In this document: positions 8,320-15,304 of the stretch, piece by piece | Layout of the letters: each line of letters starts with the position of its first letter | Position numbering within the stretch: the first letter of the stretch is position 1 | Notes under the pieces: model-generated | Told to the model about the DNA's origin: nothing | Databases searched by the model: none | What the model saw: only the letters and a program-made list of their open reading frames with translations | Translations under genes and position numbers: made by a program | Assembly: GCA_017387515.1 (NCBI GenBank) | Contig: JAFOFC010000003.1 | Span: forward strand, 1 to 39,704 | Length of the DNA stretch: 39,704 bases | Direction of reading: 5' to 3' | From: Paludibacteraceae bacterium | GTDB taxonomy: Bacteria > Bacteroidota > Bacteroidia > Bacteroidales > Paludibacteraceae

Positions 8320-8874
8320 ATGGAACTAAAAAACTATTACATCGCCCTTACTTACGATTTAAAAGTAGGCGAAGAAGATGAATTAATGGAAAGCACTACT
8401 CCCGAACAACCTTTTACTTTTTACAGCGGTTTGGGCATGGTGCTAGAAGATTTTGAGAAAGCCATTATGGCTTGCGAAGTAGATGGTACATTTGATTTTA
8501 CCATTCCAGCCGACCGTGCTTACGGCGAATACGACGACGAAAGCGTGATTGATTTGCCCAAAAACATCTTTGAAATTGATGGCAAGATTGACGATAAAAT
8601 CTTGTTCGAAGGCAATATTGTTCCTTTGCAAGATAACGAAGGTAACCGCATCAATGCTTCGGTGGTAAGTGTAGGTACCGATACCGTAACCGTCGATTTG
8701 AATCACCCCTTGGCTGGCGAAAACCTACACTTTGTAGGAAAAGTGTTGGTAAAACGCGAAGCTAGCTTAGAAGAAATTCAACAAGCTATGCAACCTTCTT
8801 GTGGTGGTTGTGGCGGTAACTGCGGTGGTGGTTGCTCTTGCGATAGCGATTGCTCTTGCGGCGGATGTGAATAG
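8320..8874 (+). CDS. slyD: FKBP-type peptidyl-prolyl isomerase, SlyD-like
   Basis: Catalyses proline cis-trans isomerisation and acts as a chaperone; SlyD also binds nickel through a metal-binding tail. Residues about 1-70 and 120-150 form the FKBP domain (YIALTYDLKVGEEDELMEST, then DFTIPADRAYGEYDDESV), with the insert-in-flap chaperone domain between. The last 25 residues are Cys/Gly-rich (CGGCGGNCGGGCSC and so on; ten Cys), a metal-binding tail in the SlyD manner though with Cys in place of His. 184 residues. Its leader is a tandem-repeat array; aroC follows 41 nt later on the same strand. The symbol is by family resemblance. Confidence 0.88.
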   Translation: MELKNYYIALTYDLKVGEEDELMESTTPEQPFTFYSGLGMVLEDFEKAIMACEVDGTFDFTIPADRAYGEYDDESVIDLPKNIFEIDGKIDDKILFEGNIVPLQDNEGNRINASVVSVGTDTVTVDLNHPLAGENLHFVGKVLVKREASLEEIQQAMQPSCGGCGGNCGGGCSCDSDCSCGGCE

Positions 8875-8909
8875 ACTTGTGACTTGTGACTTTCGACTTT
8901 CGACTTTCG
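8875..8909. repeat. 7-nt tandem array ahead of aroC (5 units)
   Basis: ACTTGTG, ACTTGTG, ACTTTCG, ACTTTCG, ACTTTCG, then ACC. It begins right at the slyD stop codon and ends 6 nt before the aroC ATG, so the region where a ribosome binding site would lie is repeat sequence. Confidence 0.85.
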
Positions 8910-8915
8910 ACCTTT

Positions 8916-9917
8916 ATGAATACTTTTGGAACTCTTTTTAGGCTAACTTGCTTTGGCGAGTCGCATGGTGCGGCGCTGGGGGGCGTAATAGATGGATGTC
9001 CCGCTGGTGTAGTGGTGGATGAGGCTTTTGTACAAGCCCAGTTAGATCGTCGTCGCCCAGGGCAATCGGCGCTTACTACCTCGCGCAACGAGGCCGATAA
9101 AGTACAGTTCCTGTCGGGTATTTTTGAAGGTAAAACCACGGGTACACCCATTGGCTTTGTTATTTACAATACCAACCAACACAGCGGCGATTATAGTCAA
9201 ATTAGCGAGGTTTATAGGCCATCGCATGCCGATTATACGTACAACCAAAAGTATGGTTTTAGGGATTATCGCGGTGGCGGACGATCTTCGGCTCGCGAAA
9301 CGGCTTGTAGGGTAGTGGCAGGTGCGTTGGCACAGCTGCTACTTAAACAAGCAGGCTTAAACATCCAAATACAAGCAACGATTACCCAAGCAGGCGGAAG
9401 CACCGATGTTGAACAAGCTATTTTAGCTGCTAAACAACAAGGCGATACCATTGGGGGCATTATATCGTGTACCATTACCGGTGTGCCTGCTGGTTGGGGC
9501 GAACCCGTATTCGATAAATTACATGCCAAATTAGGGGCAGCTATGCTATCCATTAATGCGGTAAAGGGCTTTGATTACGGGGCAGGCTTTGATATAGTAG
9601 ATAAGCGCGGTTCTGAAGTAAACGATGTGTTTGAAACCGATGCTGATGGTAACGTTGTTACGCGTACCAACTATTCGGGCGGTATTCAAGGGGGGATATC
9701 CAACGGTATGCCCATTACGTTTAGGGTTGCGTTTAAACCCGTGCCCACGCTTATGCAACCCCAAGAAACCATCGATAAAGAAGGAAACGTAGTAACCTTG
9801 CAGCCCAAAGGCCGTCACGATGCCTGCGTATTGCCCCGTGCAGTACCCATTGTAGAAGCTATGGCAGCCATGGTGCTGGCAGATGCTTATCTTTTACAAC
9901 GAAACAGTAGACTATGA
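8916..9917 (+). CDS. aroC: Chorismate synthase
   Basis: Converts 5-enolpyruvylshikimate-3-phosphate to chorismate with reduced FMN, the last shikimate pathway step. Seen: the canonical N-terminus [18 protein letters not shown], the RRPGQS motif, [21 protein letters not shown] and the C-terminal [18 protein letters not shown] signature. I start at ATG 8916; an in-frame GTG at 8886 would add ten residues encoded by 7-nt repeats. At 333 residues it is some 25 residues shorter than usual: between [14 protein letters not shown] and DTIGG the segment that normally carries the R-C-P-D region is missing. It overlaps the following kinase gene by 4 nt. Confidence 0.95.
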   Translation: MNTFGTLFRLTCFGESHGAALGGVIDGCPAGVVVDEAFVQAQLDRRRPGQSALTTSRNEADKVQFLSGIFEGKTTGTPIGFVIYNTNQHSGDYSQISEVYRPSHADYTYNQKYGFRDYRGGGRSSARETACRVVAGALAQLLLKQAGLNIQIQATITQAGGSTDVEQAILAAKQQGDTIGGIISCTITGVPAGWGEPVFDKLHAKLGAAMLSINAVKGFDYGAGFDIVDKRGSEVNDVFETDADGNVVTRTNYSGGIQGGISNGMPITFRVAFKPVPTLMQPQETIDKEGNVVTLQPKGRHDACVLPRAVPIVEAMAAMVLADAYLLQRNSRL

Positions 9918-10831
9918 AACCGCATTGGGCACTGATAGCTAATTGTGGGGCAGGACGTAAAACCTCTCAAAAAAAGTGGGCACGTGTGCAACAATTGTTG
10001 CAGCAATATGCCATAGAGTACACCCCTTTTTATACGCATCAAGTAGGGCATGCACGCCAATATGCCATTGACCTAGTGCGTCAGGGTTATCGTTACCTAT
10101 TGGTGATGGGTGGCGATGGTACCATAAGCGAGGTGGTAGATGGTGTCATGAAATCGGGGGTTGATACTACCCAAGTTACCCTAGCTTTGCTGCCAGCTGG
10201 TACAGGCAACGATTGGGCCCGTTATTGGGGCATTAAAAAAATAGAACGTGCCATAGAGGTGGCTGCGCAAGCCAAAAGTGTCTTGGTAGATGTGGGTAAA
10301 GTTACCTTAGACACGCCACAGCCAACCGTGCGTTACTTTATCAATGCTTTTGGTTTTGGGTTTGATGCACGTGTTATTCAACTTACCAATAAACTACAAC
10401 GTAAGTTTAAGGGCAGTGCTTGGACGTACACCGCTTCGTTGTTTGCAGCGCTTATAAAGCACCGTTCACAACCCCTTACTGTGCTTGCTGAACCCTGGAC
10501 AGAATCGTTTAATTGTTATACGGTGTCGATGGGAAACGGGGCGTTTACGGGTGGAGGCATTCGCCAAACTCCGCTAGCTGTTCCTACCGATGGTTGGTTG
10601 GATGTCATGGCCATGGGCGAACTCTCTTTCTTAAAAATCCTAAAGGCTATTCCCTTGTTGTTTACAGGGCGATTGTTGCAGCATCCGTCGGTGCGTAATA
10701 AACGTGTTACGCATATTAAAGTGCATTCCAACAAAGAAATCGTGTCGGAAATTGATGGTATATTGCAACCTTTAGTACATGGTTTTACGGTAGATGTGGT
10801 GGTGCAGGCTTTACGCTTTGTTTGCCCGTAG
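9914..10831 (+). CDS. Diacylglycerol/lipid kinase family protein (YegS/BmrU type)
   Basis: Probable cytoplasmic lipid kinase using ATP; the precise lipid is unknown. The N-terminal catalytic domain shows the family motifs [14 protein letters not shown] (about residues 75-88) and [15 protein letters not shown] (about 102-116). The C-terminal beta-sandwich half includes [25 protein letters not shown] and a final [13 protein letters not shown] segment, all conserved in the DAGK_cat/YegS family. 305 residues, normal. Its ATGA overlap with aroC indicates translational coupling, although no functional link is obvious. Its 3' end overlaps the convergent tilS by 21 nt. Confidence 0.9.
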   Translation: MKPHWALIANCGAGRKTSQKKWARVQQLLQQYAIEYTPFYTHQVGHARQYAIDLVRQGYRYLLVMGGDGTISEVVDGVMKSGVDTTQVTLALLPAGTGNDWARYWGIKKIERAIEVAAQAKSVLVDVGKVTLDTPQPTVRYFINAFGFGFDARVIQLTNKLQRKFKGSAWTYTASLFAALIKHRSQPLTVLAEPWTESFNCYTVSMGNGAFTGGGIRQTPLAVPTDGWLDVMAMGELSFLKILKAIPLLFTGRLLQHPSVRNKRVTHIKVHSNKEIVSEIDGILQPLVHGFTVDVVVQALRFVCP

Positions 10832-11770
10832 GTCTTCTATAATTAAGATTTTATTTCCCTTTACAGGCGATCGCTTTACCTCCATAGAGCAGTGTTTGTT
10901 TACAAAACGTTTGCCCGTTTGTGCATGCAGAATTTTGCTTACTTCGGCAGGATGAATCTTAAAATCTTTTATCCATTCATACAAAAGGCTTTCTGCTTCC
11001 ATTTGCTCTTTTAAGCCGCTTAAGTTGATAATGATTTTACCTTCTTTTTCTTGGTACCAAATCTTTTTTTGTTGGGCTACGTAACGAGCATAAATGCGTT
11101 CGGTTGCCTTAAAGTTTTGCATATTGGTAGCCATTACCCCCTCAAACGAAGGATTGATGCTGTTTAGCAATGGAATTAGTTGCAACCTAATTTTATTGCG
11201 GGTATAATCGGTAGTTAAATTACTAGAGTCGGTTACGTAGCTAATTTGGTGGGCTTGCAAGTATTGCTCAATGTCGCTTCGTTTGCAATCCAACAAAGGG
11301 CGTACAATGTAACCGTTTTGGGGGCGCATGCCAGTAAGACCTTGAATACCGGTACCTCTTATTAAATTTAACAGGGCAGTTTCAATGTTGTCGTCTTGGT
11401 GGTGTGCCACTGCTATGGCTTGGGCATTGGTGGTTTGCCTTACCTCTTCAAACCAAGCATAGCGTAGTTGGCGAGCCGCCATTTCTATGGATAGTTTGTG
11501 TTGTTGGGCATAGGTGGTGGTGTCAAAATGTTGCACCAAAATAGGACAATGCCATTGCTCGCACAGGGTGGTAATAAATTGCTCGTCGCGGTTTGATTCC
11601 TCGCCGCGCAAATGAAAATTACAATGCAATGCCGTACAACTGTAACCCATTTGTACTAGTAAATGCAACAGGGCTACCGAGTCGGCTCCGCCACTACAGG
11701 CTACCAAAACAGGTTGCTCTTTCTTTAGTAGTTGGTGCTGGTTGATGTATGTAAGTATCTTCTGTTGCAT
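10811..11770 (-). CDS. tilS: tRNA(Ile)-lysidine synthase TilS (short form)
   Basis: Adds lysine to C34 of the CAU-anticodon tRNA-Ile using ATP. The PP-loop ACSGGADSVALL lies near residues 23-34 of this 319-residue form, followed by the conserved HCNFHLRGEESNRDEQF, AHHQDDNIETALLNLIRGTG and RPLLDCKRSDIEQY segments. I choose ATG 11770 over one at 11839 because homology begins there and a good promoter (11786-11817) lies between. The protein stops soon after the middle domain and lacks the C-terminal TilS-C domain of longer homologues (about 430 residues), like the short type known in some bacteria. Its last 21 nt overlap the convergent lipid kinase gene. Confidence 0.93.
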   Translation of the reverse strand: MQQKILTYINQHQLLKKEQPVLVACSGGADSVALLHLLVQMGYSCTALHCNFHLRGEESNRDEQFITTLCEQWHCPILVQHFDTTTYAQQHKLSIEMAARQLRYAWFEEVRQTTNAQAIAVAHHQDDNIETALLNLIRGTGIQGLTGMRPQNGYIVRPLLDCKRSDIEQYLQAHQISYVTDSSNLTTDYTRNKIRLQLIPLLNSINPSFEGVMATNMQNFKATERIYARYVAQQKKIWYQEKEGKIIINLSGLKEQMEAESLLYEWIKDFKIHPAEVSKILHAQTGKRFVNKHCSMEVKRSPVKGNKILIIEDLRANKA

Positions 11771-11785
11771 CTTATTTACGTCATT

Positions 11786-11817
11786 CAAAGGTACACATTT
11801 TTTTTTAAAGTGTGCAA
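11786..11817 (-). promoter_or_regulatory. Promoter of tilS
   Basis: On the minus strand TACCTTTG (11786-11793) matches TAnnTTTG, with TTG at 11815-11817 across a 21-nt spacer. It predicts a start about 7-10 nt before ATG 11770, supporting that start codon. Confidence 0.65.
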
Positions 11818-11833
11818 AAATACGTGGTAAGTC

Positions 11834-11864
11834 TTGCATAATCTATTTAATTCTGCTAATTTTG
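11834..11864 (+). promoter_or_regulatory. Promoter of the TetR-family gene
   Basis: TTG (11834-11836), 20 nt, TAATTTTG (11857-11864): full match to the Bacteroidota promoter form. It implies a start near 11870 and so translation from ATG 11894. It lies about 20 nt from the divergent tilS promoter, so an operator here could act on both. Confidence 0.75.
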
Positions 11865-11893
11865 TAGCAATAGCAACGCTATTAACAAGGTAT

Positions 11894-12460
11894 ATGGCTA
11901 AAACAAAGCAACTTTTAATTGATGCAGCACGCGAGGTATTTGCGCGCATTGGGGTAGCAAGAGCTACTATGAACGATATTGCCGAGGCTTCTGGCAAGGG
12001 TCGTCGTACGCTGTATACCTACTTTAAAAGCAAAGAAGATGTTTACATGGCGGTGGTGTCGCAAGAGTTAGAACTGTTGATGGTACGCCTTAAACAGCTG
12101 ATGAAAACCAAGCTATCGCCCGAAGAAAAACTGATTGAATTTATTTATACCCACCTTTCTACTACCGACGAGATTATTACCCATAATGGTAGTTTGCAAG
12201 CCGATTTTTTTAGTGATATTAAAGAAATTCAGCAGGTGCGTTTGCGTACCGATGTGCAAGAAATGCGCATGTTACGTCAATTGTTAACCGAGGGGGTAGA
12301 AAAGGGTTGCTTTGAACCGATGGATGTAGAAATGGCTACTACCATTATCTTTTATGCCATTCGTGGATTGGAAGTACCCTATACCAAAGAATCGGTGGCA
12401 GAACGCATGCATCAGCGTAAAGAGCACATTGCTAACTTCATATTAAAAGGGCTTAAGTAA
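11894..12460 (+). CDS. TetR/AcrR-family transcriptional regulator
   Basis: Predicted ligand-responsive repressor. The N-terminal helix-turn-helix domain (residues about 6-52: LLIDAAREVFARIGVARATM, then GKGRRTLYTYFKSKEDVY) is clear; the C-terminal half is a helical ligand/dimer domain not assignable to a ligand. 188 residues from ATG 11894, the first Met after the promoter and at the family's usual distance from the HTH; an upstream in-frame ATG at 11834 lies within the promoter. No efflux genes adjoin it. The divergent neighbour is tilS, an unlikely target; autoregulation is the simplest guess. Confidence 0.9.
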   Translation: MAKTKQLLIDAAREVFARIGVARATMNDIAEASGKGRRTLYTYFKSKEDVYMAVVSQELELLMVRLKQLMKTKLSPEEKLIEFIYTHLSTTDEIITHNGSLQADFFSDIKEIQQVRLRTDVQEMRMLRQLLTEGVEKGCFEPMDVEMATTIIFYAIRGLEVPYTKESVAERMHQRKEHIANFILKGLK

Positions 12461-12479
12461 TAAGCCCTTTCTTTTTTTA
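12446..12479 (+). terminator. Intrinsic terminator of the TetR gene
   Basis: Perfect 10-bp stem (AAAGGGCTTA at 12446-12455, TAAGCCCTTT at 12461-12470) with a 5-nt loop, then CTTTTTTTA. The stop codon lies in the loop. Positioned between convergent genes, it may also serve murA read from the other side. Confidence 0.9.
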
Positions 12480-12485
12480 TCCTAG

Positions 12486-13793
12486 TTAAGAGATGCGTTT
12501 TATTTTTGCGCCCAAGGCAGCTAAGCGTTGGTCGATGTTTTCGTAGCCGCGGTCTATTTGGTCGATGTTGTGAATGGTGCTTACCCCGTTGGCGCTTAAT
12601 GCGGCAATTAACAAAGCAATACCAGCCCTGATGTCGGGCGAACTCATCACGGCAGGGCGTAAATGGAAGTTTTCTCCTAGCCCAATGATGCTGGCACGGT
12701 GTGGGTCACATAAAATAATTTGCGCCCCCATATCAATCAATTTGTCTACAAAAAACAAACGGCTCTCAAACATTTTTTGATGAATCAGCACGCTGCCTTT
12801 GGCTTTGGTGGCCACTACTAGCAATACGCTAATTAAGTCGGGGGTAAGTCCGGGCCAAGGGGCATCGGCTATGGTTAAAATACTGCCATCTATGTACGAT
12901 TGTATGGTAAAATGGTCTTGCGCAGGTACCAAAATATCGTCGCCTTGTTCTATGATTTCAATGCCTAATTTTCTAAAACTTTGGGGAATGATGCCTAAGT
13001 TGGGCAACGATACGTTTTTGATTAAGATTTCGCTACCCGTCATGGCAGCCATGCCTATAAAACTACCCACCTCAATCATATCGGGCAAAATGGTGTGGGT
13101 GCAGCCGTGTAGGCTTTTTACCCCGGTTATGGTAAGCAAATTAGAGCCAATACCTTCTATTTTTGCCCCCATGTTGCAAAGCATTTTGCACAATTGTTGC
13201 AAGTAAGGCTCGCAAGCGGCGTTGTAAATGGTGGTAGTGCCTTCTGCTAATACGGCAGCCATTACAATGTTAGCCGTACCGGTAACCGATGCTTCGTCTA
13301 GTAGCATGTAGCAACCATTTAATTGGTTGACTGTGGCATCGTATAGTCGTTGGTCGGCATTGTATGTAAACGAGGCACCTAGTTTGCATAGCCCGTCAAA
13401 GTGGGTGTCTAAGTGGCGACGGCCAATTTTATCGCCTCCGGGTTGAGGTAAAATAGCACGGTGGTAACGAGCCAACATCGGGCCTATTAGCATGACCGAA
13501 CCACGCAAGGTGGTGCAGCGATGGTAGTAATCGGCATCAAACAGGTAGTCGGTTTGGATGTTTTCGGCTTTAAAACTATAGCTGTGTTCGCTAATGCGCG
13601 TTACCTTTACCCCCATTTTGTCTAGTAGCTCAATAAGGTGTAGCACGTCGGCAATTTGAGGTAAATTATGAATAGTTACCTCGTCTTGGGTTAGTAAACA
13701 AGCACAAAGCACTTGCAATGCTTCGTTTTTAGCCCCTTGTGGGGTAATGCTTCCGCTTAAACGATGTCCGCCTTCTATTTGAAATGCTGCCAT
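12486..13793 (-). CDS. murA: UDP-N-acetylglucosamine 1-carboxyvinyltransferase MurA
   Basis: First committed step of peptidoglycan precursor synthesis: enolpyruvyl transfer from PEP to UDP-GlcNAc in the cytoplasm. Seen: GAKNEAL with Lys22/Asn23, the LRGSVMLIGPMLAR segment, DMIEVGSFIGMAA, PWPGLTPDLISVLLV and the C-terminal RAGIALLIAALSA region. 435 residues, normal. In the active-site loop PQPGGDKIGRRHLD the residue equivalent to E. coli Cys115 is Asp121; this exchange is known in MurA enzymes that fosfomycin cannot alkylate. Follows the DUF4290 gene by 9 nt; part of tsaB-DUF4290-murA. Confidence 0.97.
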   Translation of the reverse strand: MAAFQIEGGHRLSGSITPQGAKNEALQVLCACLLTQDEVTIHNLPQIADVLHLIELLDKMGVKVTRISEHSYSFKAENIQTDYLFDADYYHRCTTLRGSVMLIGPMLARYHRAILPQPGGDKIGRRHLDTHFDGLCKLGASFTYNADQRLYDATVNQLNGCYMLLDEASVTGTANIVMAAVLAEGTTTIYNAACEPYLQQLCKMLCNMGAKIEGIGSNLLTITGVKSLHGCTHTILPDMIEVGSFIGMAAMTGSEILIKNVSLPNLGIIPQSFRKLGIEIIEQGDDILVPAQDHFTIQSYIDGSILTIADAPWPGLTPDLISVLLVVATKAKGSVLIHQKMFESRLFFVDKLIDMGAQIILCDPHRASIIGLGENFHLRPAVMSSPDIRAGIALLIAALSANGVSTIHNIDQIDRGYENIDQRLAALGAKIKRIS

Positions 13794-13802
13794 AGGGAGG
13801 GG

Positions 13803-14411
13803 TTATTTTTTATAGTTATTTTTGTGGTTGTTCCACACTTGTTTTTTCTTTACGGGTGCGGTAAAATCTTTGGATTCTTTCAACTTAAAACTGTTCTCGT
13901 TAAGTTGAATTCTTCCGTCTGTCATGCCGGCAATGTCGTCAAAAATCTTTTGGTCTTCTACGTTGTCTTTGTTCCAGGTAACCATGTATTTTTTCATCTG
14001 ATTGGCCAAGATGCCTATCAGTTTGTCGGCTAATTCGGGATTTTCTAGCTCGGTTGCCGCTTTTACAAAACGGGGTAGGTTATTGCCGTAATGCCTGTCT
14101 TTAATATTGCGATTAGGATAGGGAATTTTGTCGGGTTTGGTTTGTAAATCGGCAGGTTTAACCACCTCGTATGGGTAATCAATATCCAATTGATAGTTAG
14201 ACATCATGGCCAAGTGGTCCCATAGCTTGTGCTTAAAGTCGTTTACGTCACGCAAGTGAGGGAAAAGATTTCCCATAATGTTGATGATGGTTTTTACGCA
14301 GCGAGTACGTTCGTCCCTGTCTTCGATGGTCATGGCATATTCAACCATTTGTTGAATGTTACGACCGTATTCGGTTAAAATCAATTTGTTCTTGGTGGTA
14401 TAGTATTCCAT
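13803..14411 (-). CDS. DUF4290 family protein
   Basis: A 202-residue cytoplasmic protein of unknown function, confined as far as I know to Bacteroidota and habitually placed directly before murA. Recognised from the N-terminal MEYYTTKNKLILTEYGRN, helical VEYAMTIEDRDERTRCVKTI, NIMGNLFPHLRD and the DHLAMMSNYQLDIDYPYE stretch. The C-terminus is lysine-rich (VKKKQVWNNHKNNYKK). No signal peptide or membrane segment. Tight spacing on both sides (6 nt after tsaB, 9 nt before murA) supports one transcript. Confidence 0.85.
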   Translation of the reverse strand: MEYYTTKNKLILTEYGRNIQQMVEYAMTIEDRDERTRCVKTIINIMGNLFPHLRDVNDFKHKLWDHLAMMSNYQLDIDYPYEVVKPADLQTKPDKIPYPNRNIKDRHYGNNLPRFVKAATELENPELADKLIGILANQMKKYMVTWNKDNVEDQKIFDDIAGMTDGRIQLNENSFKLKESKDFTAPVKKKQVWNNHKNNYKK

Positions 14412-14417
14412 ATCCTA

Positions 14418-15110
14418 TTAAAAGATTTTGTTTTTAGGCATGGTGGCCATAAATTCTTTTAAGTAAAAAGGTTCAAAATAAGCCGTATCGGCAAATTGCT
14501 TTTGCTCAAAGGCTTTTTCTGCCAATAGCATCATGGCTGTTGCCGAGGGTTGTATGCCTGGTATAAAATGGGCATTGGCATGGGTAAGGGTTGCTTTGCA
14601 TTTGTCCGAACCATTGCCAAAAAAGTAGGTGGGTTGTTCTAAATAGGTTGCAAACGATGATTCGGTTACAATCTCGGGCCATGCTGCTGCTTTTTCTGCT
14701 AGTTGTGTGGTGTAAACAGCGGTGTACACCTCCATGCGACGGGCGTCAATCATGGGGCATAGGTGTGCATTCTCTGCTATACTAGGTTGTTGCAGTAGGG
14801 TTTCTTGTGCCAATATTTGCAAGGTGGGCAAGGTAATAACCGGAATGTTTACCCCAAAACACAGTCCTTTTACAAACGATGTGCCTATGCGCAAACCCGT
14901 ATAAGAACCAGGGCCTGCACTTAAGGCTACCGCATCCAGTGCTTGCGCAGCAATGCCCACCTCTTGTAAAATATCTTGTACAAAAGTGCCAATTAGTTTG
15001 CTGTGGTTTTGTCCGTTGGTGTCGATGCGCGAAGCAATAACTTGGTTGTTTTCAGAAAGCGCCACCAAACATACCTCTGTCGAAGTGTCGATGAGTAAGA
15101 TCTTTGCCAT
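14418..15110 (-). CDS. tsaB: tRNA threonylcarbamoyladenosine biosynthesis protein TsaB
   Basis: Non-catalytic partner of TsaD in forming t6A at position 37 of ANN-decoding tRNAs. The actin-like ASKHA fold is evident: MAKILLIDTSTEVCLVAL at the start, SAGPGSYTGLRIGTSFVKGL near residues 65-84, and the MIDARRMEVYTAVY segment. 230 residues from ATG 15110, typical. An upstream in-frame ATG at 15158 is rejected because it overlaps the promoter (-7 box 15128-15135). First gene of the tsaB-DUF4290-murA transcript; divergent from the CotH gene. Confidence 0.93.
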   Translation of the reverse strand: MAKILLIDTSTEVCLVALSENNQVIASRIDTNGQNHSKLIGTFVQDILQEVGIAAQALDAVALSAGPGSYTGLRIGTSFVKGLCFGVNIPVITLPTLQILAQETLLQQPSIAENAHLCPMIDARRMEVYTAVYTTQLAEKAAAWPEIVTESSFATYLEQPTYFFGNGSDKCKATLTHANAHFIPGIQPSATAMMLLAEKAFEQKQFADTAYFEPFYLKEFMATMPKNKIF

Positions 15111-15127
15111 AATGTTGGATAGTGGTA

Positions 15128-15158
15128 CAAAGTTACTCAAATTCTTAGTAACACACAA
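15128..15158 (-). promoter_or_regulatory. Promoter of tsaB-DUF4290-murA
   Basis: On the minus strand TTG (15156-15158), 20 nt, TAACTTTG (15128-15135), an exact Bacteroidota-type promoter. Start predicted near 15122, about 12 nt before the tsaB ATG. Confidence 0.8.
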
Positions 15159-15173
15159 TTTTTAGCAGAAAAA

Positions 15174-15202
15174 TTGGAATGTGTAAAAAAATATTATATT
15201 TG
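15174..15202 (+). promoter_or_regulatory. Promoter of the CotH-domain gene
   Basis: TTG (15174-15176), 18 nt, TATATTTG (15195-15202). Start predicted near 15208, giving a leader of about 97 nt that contains a terminator-like hairpin at 15223-15247. Confidence 0.7.
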
Positions 15203-15222
15203 CATAATAAATATGCATGTGT

Positions 15223-15247
15223 CAACGCTACTGGCGTTGTTTTTTTT
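15223..15247 (+). terminator. Leader terminator/attenuator ahead of the CotH gene
   Basis: CAACGC (15223-15228), 5-nt loop, GCGTTG (15234-15239), then eight T. It sits about 15 nt after the predicted transcription start and 58 nt before the coding start, so it would cut most transcripts unless prevented. A 31-codon ORF (15213-15308) spans it and its TGA overlaps the CotH ATG. Confidence 0.55.
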
Positions 15248-15304
15248 CTTTCAAGCAGAAAACGTTTGCATTTATCAGATAATTACTCAAATAAATATAA
15301 GCTT

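Noticed and set aside
8796..8874. SlyD Cys-rich tail as an unusual fusion.
   Set aside because: Metal-binding C-terminal tails are a known trait of SlyD; only the Cys bias is slightly unusual.
8886..8915. GTG start extending aroC by ten residues.
   Set aside because: Those codons are 7-nt repeat sequence; the conserved AroC N-terminus begins at ATG 8916.
11771..11839. Longer tilS N-terminus from ATG 11839.
   Set aside because: It would place the tilS promoter inside the coding sequence and adds residues without homology.
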